A stretch of DNA of 9,440 nucleotides from assembly GCA_936920625.1 (NCBI GenBank), contig CAKZHC010000012.1, positions 1 through 9,440 of the forward strand, read 5' to 3'. Within the stretch, counting starts at the first letter, position 1. Every line of letters starts with the position of its first letter. Shown piece by piece: positions 1-6,247 of the stretch. The notes below the pieces were generated by a model, which worked only from the letters and a program-made list of their open reading frames with translations, was not told where the DNA came from and did no database searches. Made by a program: the position numbers and the translations under genes. The stretch is from an uncultured Enterobacteriaceae bacterium (GTDB taxonomy: Bacteria; Pseudomonadota; Gammaproteobacteria; Enterobacterales; Enterobacteriaceae).

Positions 1-287
1 TATCTCAATGGAATTTTAGTAATGTACTAAATATAGTATCAGCCATTTACCAGATTAGCTAACGATAATATACCAAGTTTATCATAAAATTAACATTTAA
101 TCTGTGTCTGATTTTTGAGACGAGAACATTGGTTTTGTTACTAAAGACAGAAAAAATAAGATTCAGTATGAATGGTTGAGAATCATGCAGCACTTTACGT
201 TCATCTCTCTTCCTGAAAAGGATTTGAAAAATATTCTGCCGCAAAGGTAATGAATACTGTAAGTTACACTCTGTTTATTATTGATTG
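1..287. other. AT-rich spacer with no convincing gene
   Basis: No conserved protein is recognised on either strand. The minus strand has a 13-codon frame (204 down to 163, MNVKCCMILNHSY) directly behind a strong ribosome-site-like AGGAAGAGAG. After its stop come a weak 5-bp hairpin (ATTCA/TGAAT) and a T-rich run. This could be a tiny leader or chance. A longer minus-strand frame across the same bases (244 down to 59) has no recognisable motif. Confidence 0.5.
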
Positions 288-316
288 GTTATATAAAAAA
301 CAGTTTTTTATATAAC
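288..316. promoter_or_regulatory. Perfect 29-nt palindrome, candidate operator
   Basis: GTTATATAAAAAAC, a single A, then GTTTTTTATATAAC: two perfect 14-nt arms around one base. The centre (base 302) lies about 61 bp before the predicted start of the promoter at 327-356, a usual position for an upstream activator. An AT-rich palindrome of this kind can also extrude as a cruciform or form a hairpin. No U-tract follows on either strand, so a terminator is less likely. The repeat is seen directly; the operator role is inference. Confidence 0.5.
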
Positions 317-326
317 ATTGTGGACT

Positions 327-356
327 TTGCCATACGCTTTTAATTATGTTTATAAT
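327..356 (+). promoter_or_regulatory. Candidate sigma-70 promoter before the polyketide synthase
   Basis: TTGCCA (327-332), an 18-bp spacer and a perfect TATAAT (351-356). Transcription would start near 363 and leave a leader of about 200 nt before the polyketide synthase. A perfect TTGACA at 493-498 closer to the gene lacks a good -10 at normal spacing, so the upstream pair is preferred. Confidence 0.45.
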
Positions 357-570
357 CTGTATGTGTAATATGTTGTGTCAATAAATAAATTCTGATATTA
401 AGATGGCAGGTCATTTTTATTATAAATCGACATTATCTGGTAATATTGAACAGATGCGATCCTAATGAAAATTTCAAACCTAAGATGAAAAGTTGACAAA
501 AAAGTGCAGCCAATGTGGCAAATTTTTATCAGCGTGATTAAAATTTGAATATCAGTGGAATTATTATTTT

Positions 571-660
571 TTGGAAATTTTATCCATCAAATGTCCGCAA
601 TAAATTCCACTAAATATCATATAGTTAGTAAACGTTAAGAAGTAAATAAGCATAGCATAA
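571..660 (+). pseudogene. N-terminal segment of the type III polyketide synthase, broken by stops
   Basis: Read in the same frame as the gene at 661, this stretch gives residues that line up, from memory, with the N-terminus of PhlD: a CPQ near the FPQ of PhlD, then IPLNII and LVNVKK at about the right distance before the conserved core. The frame is interrupted by stops at 601 (TAA), 622 (TAG), 643 (TAA) and 658 (TAA), with no frameshift needed. I read it as the original 5' coding segment, decayed by point mutation. No good start codon and ribosome site is clear; TTG at 571 is one option. The alignment is weak, so this could instead be non-coding leader. Confidence 0.4.
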
Positions 661-1644
661 TTGGATAAGGCGTTGCAATTAATAAGAAATACAGGTGTAA
701 AAAAAAGACATCTGATACAACCGGTAGAACTGGCCATAAAGCATCCTGGGTTTGAGTTAAGGAATAAAATTTTTGAGAATGAATCCAAAAGACTTGTCCC
801 CGGAGTAGTCAGAGAAGCATTGCAACATTCTGATTGTACAGAAAAAGATATTGCAGCCATCATCTATGTTTCATGTTCCGGGTTCATGATGCCATCGCTC
901 ACGGCATGGCTGATTAATAAAATGGGGTTTAATACAGATACTGTACAAATTCCTATATGCCAGCTTGGCTGCGCAGCGGGAGGATCTGCTATAAACAGGG
1001 CTTACGATTTCACACTCGCTCATCCAGATAGCAATGTACTGATTATAAGTTGTGAATTTTGCTCGCTTAGTTACCAGCCGACAGACCATGATGTTGGCAG
1101 TTTGCTATCTGATGGGTTATTTGGAGATGCTATTACTGCTGTGGTTGTTACTAGCAACTTGTCCAGAGGATTGCACATTCAGAGAAACGCAAGTTATATC
1201 ATACCTGACACTGAAGACTGGATTAGATATGATGTGAAAGACACAGGGTTCCACTTTCGTTTAGATAAACGTGTACCCCTCACCATGAAACCGCTGGCGC
1301 CCGTTATGAGAGACTTTACTGCTTCATATGGGTGGAATATTGAAATGCTGGACTACTATATTATTCATGCAGGCGGTCCTCGTATCTTGGATGATCTGTG
1401 TAAATTTCTACATGTTCCTGCTCATTTATTTAAATACAGTCGTGATACACTTGTAAATTGTGGGAATATTGCAAGCTCTGTCGTTTTCGAAACTTATCGT
1501 CGTATGTGGGAAGATGGATATATAAAAGAAAATAGTGCAAAAGGGATTATTGCTGGATTTGGTCCGGGGATTACAGCTGAACTCTGCTTAATAGAGAGCA
1601 AAGAAAATATTCTAGGGAATCTCAGGAATTTTTCTTATTTTTAA
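661..1644 (+). CDS. Type III polyketide synthase (chalcone synthase/PhlD-like), 5' truncated
   Basis: Members of this family are soluble homodimeric enzymes that condense malonyl-CoA units on a starter and release pyrones or phloroglucinol-type rings. The thiolase-fold triad is visible: Cys104 in QLGCAAGG, His236 in IIHAGG and Asn269 in GNIAS. Also present are SCSGFMMPSLTA (71-82), CEFCSL (131-136), YDVKDTGFHF (190-199) and the C-terminal GFGPGITAE (299-307). YDVKDTGFHF and the whole layout are closest, from memory, to Pseudomonas PhlD, with residues offset by about 34. The frame begins with a TTG directly after a TAA, lacks the usual N-terminal 30-40 residues and has no obvious ribosome site. 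The first in-frame ATG lies inside the core. So this is either a recent pseudogene or a shortened enzyme. Its product cannot be predicted. No partner biosynthetic genes lie next to it, and the next gene is a LuxR-type regulator. Confidence 0.85.
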   Translation: MDKALQLIRNTGVKKRHLIQPVELAIKHPGFELRNKIFENESKRLVPGVVREALQHSDCTEKDIAAIIYVSCSGFMMPSLTAWLINKMGFNTDTVQIPICQLGCAAGGSAINRAYDFTLAHPDSNVLIISCEFCSLSYQPTDHDVGSLLSDGLFGDAITAVVVTSNLSRGLHIQRNASYIIPDTEDWIRYDVKDTGFHFRLDKRVPLTMKPLAPVMRDFTASYGWNIEMLDYYIIHAGGPRILDDLCKFLHVPAHLFKYSRDTLVNCGNIASSVVFETYRRMWEDGYIKENSAKGIIAGFGPGITAELCLIESKENILGNLRNFSYF

Positions 1645-2151
1645 TAATCTCCTGAAAAAATCATGAAGTGTTAACTTCTTATCAAACAATATTATTATCA
1701 GCGTACAGGTAAATTATCTAACGCTTTCCTACATAAATGAACTATTTTTAACAAATGAATTATTAATGGCAGCATATCAAAAATCTATAGTGTAAAAATA
1801 AAATATTAACCACATATTAAGCTATGTCACCAGGGTTAACCACAATCGAGGATGTTATATAAATATTTCTTAGATTGTATATGTGTTTGTTAATTATAAT
1901 TTGGGCTCAAAGTAAGGATAAACGGGCTAATCAAAAAATATATTTTATGAACGAATGAAAAGCAATGGAGTAATCAATTTTGCAGTCAGATAATAAGGAG
2001 ATTTTCATCGATATGCTATAGCTGCTAAAACCACCAGAAATAGGTGTAAAATGAATTTTTTCAAGATAATCAGATGATTATGCTAAGTAAGTCGTCTGCA
2101 AATACATATAATCTTTGCTAATGTATTAGGTGAATAAATGAACATACTCTA
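1645..2151. other. AT-rich spacer between polyketide synthase and regulator
   Basis: No conserved gene is recognised. A weak hairpin GAAGT-gtta-ACTTC (1665-1678) follows the polyketide synthase stop and may help end transcription. At 1980 a TTG 9 nt behind GGAG (1967-1970) opens a 13-codon frame, LQSDNKEIFIDML. It stops at TAG 2019-2021 and continues in frame as LLKPPEIGVK to TGA 2052-2054, which could be the relic of a small gene. Confidence 0.4.
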
Positions 2152-2181
2152 TTGACTTACTAATTAATATTAAAGTAGTAT
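2152..2181 (+). promoter_or_regulatory. Candidate sigma-70 promoter of the LuxR-type regulator
   Basis: TTGACT (2152-2157), an 18-bp spacer and TAGTAT (2176-2181), ending about 70 bp before the regulator start. The surrounding sequence is very AT-rich, so chance matches are likely. Confidence 0.3.
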
Positions 2182-2249
2182 AAATTTCTATTGAATAATA
2201 ATTAATAAATACTACTAATAGATTATGTGGCAAATCTGAGGATGTTTTT

Positions 2250-2948
2250 ATGAATAATTCAAATTTTGTTCTGCCTGACCTGCTGATAAAAACACTTGAT
2301 CAATTACCTTTCCCTCTTATTATCAGAGAAAAAGAAACAACAAAATATAGTTATGCAAACCTGCCAGCAGCCACACTCTTCGGTCTTAAATCTACTAAAT
2401 TGATAATCGATAAAATTGATTCTGAAATACCGTCCAGTGTTTGTGAAGATGAAACTATTACAAATATGTGGCAGGAGCAGGTGAGATATGTGTCGAATAC
2501 ATTTAAGCAGTTAACTGTTTTAGAAGTTCATCCAAATGAGCTGGCTTCTCCATATATAACGATAAGTTTTCTATTTTACGATGATAATAATAAGTGCATA
2601 GGTGCAGCATGTTCTGCCAAATATCTGGAGGTATTTACACCTAATGATTTTGTCAGAGGTAAGTTACCGGGTTCTTTACTTCTCACCAAACCTGATAATT
2701 TTTTTACTGAGAAAGAGTGTGAAGTCATATTTCTTAAATTGCAGAAAATGACTAGTAAAGTCATCGCCACTATTCTTAATCGTTCACATCGCACTGTAGA
2801 GAATATAATACAGCGTTTGTATGAAAAAGCGGGAGTGTCTCATTCTACGGATTTTACGGAATTCTGCGAAAGACGTGACCTCCATCGCTACCTTCCATCA
2901 AGATTCTTATCCGGTAAAATAACCGGGATTGCAGAAAAATGTTTCTAA
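2250..2948 (+). CDS. PAS-domain LuxR-family transcriptional regulator
   Basis: A 232-residue protein with the usual length and order of the PAS4-type LuxR proteins common in Enterobacterales, notably Photorhabdus and Xenorhabdus. Residues about 12-125 form a PAS-like sensor segment (LPFPLIIREKE, then YANLPAATLFGL). Residues about 150-206 form the DNA-binding region: FFTEKECEVI, the turn VIATILNRSHRTVENII and the tail RLYEKAGV, matching the GerE/LuxR helix-turn-helix pattern. There is no acyl-homoserine-lactone domain, no receiver domain and no membrane segment, so a cytoplasmic sensor of an unknown small ligand is likely. ATG at 2250 follows GAGG (2238-2241) by 8 nt, a good ribosome site. It is transcribed in the same direction as the polyketide synthase about 600 bp upstream and may regulate it, but no binding site could be identified. 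Its targets are unknown. Confidence 0.8.
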   Translation: MNNSNFVLPDLLIKTLDQLPFPLIIREKETTKYSYANLPAATLFGLKSTKLIIDKIDSEIPSSVCEDETITNMWQEQVRYVSNTFKQLTVLEVHPNELASPYITISFLFYDDNNKCIGAACSAKYLEVFTPNDFVRGKLPGSLLLTKPDNFFTEKECEVIFLKLQKMTSKVIATILNRSHRTVENIIQRLYEKAGVSHSTDFTEFCERRDLHRYLPSRFLSGKITGIAEKCF

Positions 2949-2954
2949 AGTTCA

Positions 2955-3039
2955 GGATAACCTCTTCCGTCATTACCGAAAGATAATCATACCGGGGCCT
3001 CTTGTTTTTACTGATTTTGCAAATCAAAGGAGGTTATCC
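2955..3039. repeat. 10-bp inverted repeat bracketing 65 bp at the luxR-dusA junction
   Basis: GGATAACCTC (2955-2964) and its exact complement GAGGTTATCC (3030-3039) enclose 65 bp that include a small hairpin GATTTtgcAAATC. The right arm contains the dusA stop codon. The element sits between two convergent genes. It may be a small mobile repeat (MITE-like) or a structured bidirectional transcription end. No clear target duplication is visible. Confidence 0.45.
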
Positions 3040-4167
3040 CGCTATGCTGCCGTCTGTCATTACCTGAGTCTGATTCTTATGATGTGCAGGTCTGTTCACG
3101 CAGGCAGTTTTTGAAGCGGACAGATCAACTAAGGAGAGCGCTTTCTCAACCACCTCAACTCCGGCATCCGGGTGATGAGCATTTTCGCTTAAATGACGAC
3201 GCCACTGGCGGGCGCCCGGAATACCCTGAAACAGGCCCATCATATGACGTGTAATATGCCCCAGCCACACCCCCTGACTTAGCTGGTGCTCAATATAGGG
3301 ATACATGGAGCGTACTACATGATCGGGGGTAACAGACACATTGCTGGCAGCGAATATCCGGTGATCCACCTCGGCAAGCAGGCCGGGATTCTGATAGGCC
3401 TGACGGCCGACCATCACACCATCAACGTGTTGCAGATGCTTTTCTGCTTCATCAATGCTGGTAATTCCCCCGTTAGTGATAATGGTCAAATCGGGAAAAT
3501 TGCGCTTGAGCTTATAAACCCGTGAATAATTCAGCGGAGGCACCTCACGATTCTGTTTTGGGCTCAGCCCCGAGAGCCAGGCTTTGCGTGCATGAATAAC
3601 GAAGGTCTGGCAGCCACCACGTTCTGACACGATGCTAATAAACTCATCCAGAAACGGATCATTGTCCTGTAAATCGATGCCAATTCGTGTCTTAACCGTG
3701 ACAGGAATATCAACCGCATTGCTCATCGCTTTAATACAGCTTGCAACGAGCGGGGCTTCTGTCATCAGGCTGGCGCCAAAACGACCATTCTGAACGCGGG
3801 CTGAAGGGCAACCTACATTAAGATTGATTTGATTATAGCCACGTTGTTCCGCCAGGTGAGCGCAATGCGCTAGCGCTTTTGGATCGCAGCCTCCAAGCTG
3901 AAGAGCAACAGGTTGTTCCTGCTCGCTCCAAGCAAGATAATCGCCTTTACCGTGAATAATAGCGCCGGTGGTTACCATTTCACTATAAAGCAAGGCATGT
4001 GTTGTGAACTGCCGATGAAAAAAACGGCAATGACGGTCACTCCAGTCCAGCATCGGTGCAACCGAAAAACGGTGAGCCGGGTAATTTATTGTTGGGCCGC
4101 TGTCATCACTGGTCTGGAGAGAATTGCTGGCTTTATTATTTTCGTGCATTTTGCCTGGTTTTTCCAT
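3034..4167 (-). CDS. dusA: tRNA-dihydrouridine(20/20a) synthase DusA
   Basis: An FMN flavoenzyme that uses NADPH to reduce uridine 20/20a in the tRNA D-loop, in the cytoplasm. Family signatures are in order: RFSVAPMLDWSDRHCRFF (33-50), EMVTTGAIIHG (63-73), LQLGG (89-93), NLNVGCPS with catalytic Cys120, VKTRIGID (158-165), IHARKAWLSGLSPK (191-204), NGGI (232-235) and ITRHMMGLFQGIPGARQWRR (305-324). The core aligns along the whole E. coli protein. About 30 residues after KALSLV (342-347) have no counterpart there, and the stop lies in an inverted-repeat arm. The start is uncertain: ATG 4167 has only a distant GGGAG, while ATG 4149 gives MHENNK, resembling the E. coli N-terminus as I recall it. 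The gene diverges from an integrase remnant. The pspG usually found near dusA in E. coli is absent here. Confidence 0.95.
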   Translation of the reverse strand: MEKPGKMHENNKASNSLQTSDDSGPTINYPAHRFSVAPMLDWSDRHCRFFHRQFTTHALLYSEMVTTGAIIHGKGDYLAWSEQEQPVALQLGGCDPKALAHCAHLAEQRGYNQINLNVGCPSARVQNGRFGASLMTEAPLVASCIKAMSNAVDIPVTVKTRIGIDLQDNDPFLDEFISIVSERGGCQTFVIHARKAWLSGLSPKQNREVPPLNYSRVYKLKRNFPDLTIITNGGITSIDEAEKHLQHVDGVMVGRQAYQNPGLLAEVDHRIFAASNVSVTPDHVVRSMYPYIEHQLSQGVWLGHITRHMMGLFQGIPGARQWRRHLSENAHHPDAGVEVVEKALSLVDLSASKTACVNRPAHHKNQTQVMTDGSIAG

Positions 4168-4194
4168 ATTATCCGTATATTAGCACTCCCGTGA

Positions 4195-4218
4195 GGCCCC
4201 CCTAGAATCAGGGGTGCC
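4195..4218. repeat. Strong GC-rich hairpin upstream of dusA
   Basis: GGCCCCCCT (4195-4203), loop AGAATC, then AGGGGTGCC (4210-4218): nine paired positions with one mismatch. It lies between dusA and the divergent integrase start, in the likely 5' leader of dusA. There is no U-tract on either strand. It could be part of an attachment region or an RNA structure; the role is not known. Confidence 0.4.
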
Positions 4219-4238
4219 GGACAGGTCAGAAGAAAGAT

Positions 4239-4340
4239 ATGGCTTACTATAACATAGTAAAACGTCAACGGGCCGATGGTACCATACGCTGGCGTTGTAC
4301 TGTTGATGTGAAAAAAGGGGGGAAATACCTCTGGCGGTAA
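4239..4340 (+). pseudogene. N-terminal fragment of a tyrosine-type integrase (dusA-associated)
   Basis: ATG at 4239 opens 33 codons beginning MAYYNIVKRQRADGTIRWRC and continuing to KKGGKYLWR before a TAA. This matches the start of the arm-binding domain of enterobacterial phage and island integrases (a KR-x-R-A-D-G-T-x-R-x-R-C-T-V pattern). The remaining 300 or so residues, including the catalytic R-H-R-Y core, are not recognisable downstream. It is divergent from dusA, starting about 70 bp from the dusA start, which is where integrases of the dusA-targeting family sit. The spacing to AGAAAG (4231-4236) is short for a ribosome site. I read it as the scar of an integrative element that was lost or decayed. 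A short functional peptide is less likely. Confidence 0.6.
4244..4260. repeat. 7-bp palindrome inside the integrase start
   Basis: TTACTAT-aac-ATAGTAA, a perfect inverted repeat over integrase codons 2-7. It could be an operator for integrase control or an integrase core-type site, or simply coincidence in AT-rich codons. Confidence 0.3.
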
Positions 4341-4956
4341 AGCAGGGCGCACCAGGCCTCATCTCCTCAACTTGGTGCCCGATTGAGATATTGCTGATAA
4401 GTTGCTTAGATAACTTTCGGTCAGTGATGTTATCAGCCATTGCCTTCAGAGGAACGCCGCAGGTGCAGGACCGGCCAACGTCAAATCACGATGTGACTTA
4501 CCTTCCTCACGTATTAGCCTTTGCTAAACCAGTCTGTGGTATCGAATACACAGCTAACCCCGTGAAAGATGCAAGGCAGATTCTTCTCCAGATGAGACTT
4601 ATTGGGAAATCTGCGCGCCGCAGCAGGCGTCTGGTAGATGTTGACGTTACTCGTTCCCGGCTTTGTGTCCCACGTAGCGGCTGATAAAGTGACAGGCAGA
4701 GCGAGAATCTAAAATATCGGGGCTTATTTGCCCCCGGTAGCTCTGTCAATATGTCTTCCTGCGAAACGCCGAACGAGCACCGATATTCTACAGTCGAGTT
4801 ATGGGGCATATAAACCTGACGACATTCTGCCCTCATCCTCGCCAGTTCCATACACCACAAACACATCGGCAACCCTCTCTGGATAGTTTCTGCACACTAA
4901 AAACATGTCTCTCTTTATTAATCGGACCAGGCTGCTGCTGCTTCGCAACTTATTGT
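4341..4956. other. Unrecognised, probably degraded sequence between integrase scar and mig-14
   Basis: No frame on either strand gives a recognisable protein. The longest open stretches (minus 4872 down to 4507, plus 4391 to 4684) overlap each other and are rich in Arg, Ser and Cys without motifs. Neither has a clear ribosome site, and they look like chance frames in moderately GC-rich DNA. It may be the eroded body of the integrative element. Confidence 0.4.
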
Positions 4957-4973
4957 TAAACTCACGCTAAACT
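4957..4973 (-). promoter_or_regulatory. PhoP-box-like direct repeat upstream of mig-14
   Basis: Read on the minus strand: AGTTTA-GCGTG-AGTTTA, two direct GTTTA cores separated by the 11-bp period of the PhoP box (consensus T/G-GTTTA, five bases, T/G-GTTTA). Only the first base of each half differs from consensus. It is in reverse orientation about 380 bp before mig-14 and about 30 bp before a TTGACT promoter candidate. Mig-14 is PhoP-dependent in Salmonella, which supports it. Distance and orientation are against it. Confidence 0.35.
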
Positions 4974-4981
4974 GCATCACA

Positions 4982-5008
4982 TTGACTGTTTTATTTTTAC
5001 AATAAGAT
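4982..5008 (+). promoter_or_regulatory. Candidate promoter upstream of mig-14
   Basis: TTGACT (4982-4987), then TAAGAT (5003-5008) after 15 bp, a little shorter than ideal. It lies just after the PhoP-box-like repeat and would give mig-14 a leader of more than 300 nt. The bases between here and 5338 hold no recognised gene. Confidence 0.25.
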
Positions 5009-5338
5009 TTTAGCAGGCCTGCGGACGTTGAGTATTTAGAGCGAGCTTTGCCGGCTGAAAATCTAACTTAATGATAAACAACAGGTAATTTTTTTGCAGA
5101 TTCTTATAGAAATACTCATTGTGAATGCTGTAACATGTCTCGATAGTAATTTTGTGGCCAGAATAACAAAAAGCTGGCTAAATTAATTCGACCCTCTTTT
5201 ACTTTCTTATTTTGCCGTCAATGTCTGTTTGTGGCAGGTCGCTCTGATTGCGAGCTCTGCCCCGGTCCCCTTTTGTGTGCTGTTACCGATAGTCTGGCTT
5301 GCTTAGAAAAATACAAAGCGTCGTATACAAGTTTTGTC

Positions 5339-5345
5339 AGGAGAG
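5339..5345 (+). promoter_or_regulatory. Ribosome binding site that sets the mig-14 start
   Basis: AGGAGAG is 8 to 10 nt before GTG at 5354 (counted from the end of AGGAGAG or of AGGAG). It favours this GTG over the upstream GTG at 5231, which has no comparable site. Confidence 0.5.
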
Positions 5346-5353
5346 ATGTAGTA

Positions 5354-6247
5354 GTGATTATAAAAAAGTTTCTGGGGTGGCATGAAGCTACAATTGATGA
5401 ATATAAGAGTTGTTATCAGCAGTATGGTGGTAATTTTTCTACACATCCTGATGTTTTATCTTACTTTCATAATAATGAGGATTGTAAGGAAAAGTTCTAT
5501 CTGCATGAATCTAAAGGAAAGATAAATGGTGCAGTATGTGTTTGGGCTGATAAATATCTGGCAAATGACATCACTTCTGAAAAGGTAGTTGGCGATCACG
5601 GGTTCCCGGTCGCAAAAGATGAACTTATTCTTCCGATCACAAAGGAGAGGAAGATCTATGTCCCTTTCAAAAGTAAAATAATTTCTCCGATTAATAAAAA
5701 TATTGTTAATAGAAGTGAAATTATCAATGCGCGTAGAACAATTTGCCTGGCAAAACCACTGGAATCATTTTCAAAAAAAACGAGATATAACAGAAATACA
5801 GAAGTGAAAAAATTCACACAAAAAGGTGGTGAAATTAGAGATCAGTCTGAGTTCACATCCGAAGAAATTATAGAAATCTACGCTTCATTATTCAAAAAGC
5901 GTCGGGGTTCAGATGTTAAAAACAGGGAAAAGCTACAACATTTTTGCAGTACTTTTAGAGAAAATATCTTCGGTAAAGTGCTTTTTTATAAAAAACAGCC
6001 GTGTGCATTTCAGCTCATAACAAAATCTGATTCATGCGGTATTCTATCGTTTGACTTTATAAATATTGGTACTGACATTAGTATTAAAGATTTTTCTTTA
6101 GGTACAATAATAATGTGGCTAAATTTGAATGAAGCCACTAGTATAAGTAAAACACAAAATAAAAAAATAAGATTTTCATACGGCCGGCCTACATTTTCAT
6201 ATAAAAATATGTGGTGCTTTCAGGAAAAACTCGGCAGGTTGTTATGA
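5354..6247 (+). CDS. mig-14: Mig-14 family antimicrobial-peptide resistance protein
   Basis: Mig-14 of Salmonella is an inner-membrane-associated protein induced in macrophages and required for resistance to cathelicidin-type peptides and polymyxin. Its biochemical activity is not established, though the family resembles GNAT/FemX-like acyltransferases. From GTG 5354 the protein has 297 residues, close to the 300 or so of the Salmonella protein. Family features: a start FLGWHEATIDEYKSCYQQYG followed by THPDVL, a middle ELILPITKERKIYVPFKSK, and a C-terminal domain with FDFINIGTDISIKDFSLGTI and FSYGRPTFSYKNMWC. No signal peptide or clear membrane helix is seen. An in-frame extension to GTG 5231 adds 41 residues rich in Cys and unlike the family. 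The gene is AT-rich, stands alone and lies near a dusA integration scar, consistent with horizontal transfer. A possible PhoP box is upstream. Confidence 0.85.
   Translation: MIIKKFLGWHEATIDEYKSCYQQYGGNFSTHPDVLSYFHNNEDCKEKFYLHESKGKINGAVCVWADKYLANDITSEKVVGDHGFPVAKDELILPITKERKIYVPFKSKIISPINKNIVNRSEIINARRTICLAKPLESFSKKTRYNRNTEVKKFTQKGGEIRDQSEFTSEEIIEIYASLFKKRRGSDVKNREKLQHFCSTFRENIFGKVLFYKKQPCAFQLITKSDSCGILSFDFINIGTDISIKDFSLGTIIMWLNLNEATSISKTQNKKIRFSYGRPTFSYKNMWCFQEKLGRLL

Noticed and set aside
3286..4194. Plus-strand open frames opposite dusA (3286-3525 and 3913-4194)
   Set aside because: They lie antisense to a strongly conserved dusA and show no motif of their own.
4391..4872. Overlapping open frames on both strands (plus 4391-4684, minus 4872-4507)
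   Set aside because: No family resemblance, no good ribosome site, and they overlap each other. Treated as chance frames in degraded DNA.
5075..5091. Second PhoP-box-like site near mig-14 (TGTTTA-TCATT-AAGTTA on the minus strand)
   Set aside because: The second half matches consensus poorly.
5231..5353. Upstream extension of mig-14 to GTG 5231
   Set aside because: The 41 extra residues do not resemble the family start and lack a ribosome site. GTG 5354 has AGGAGAG in place and gives the family length.
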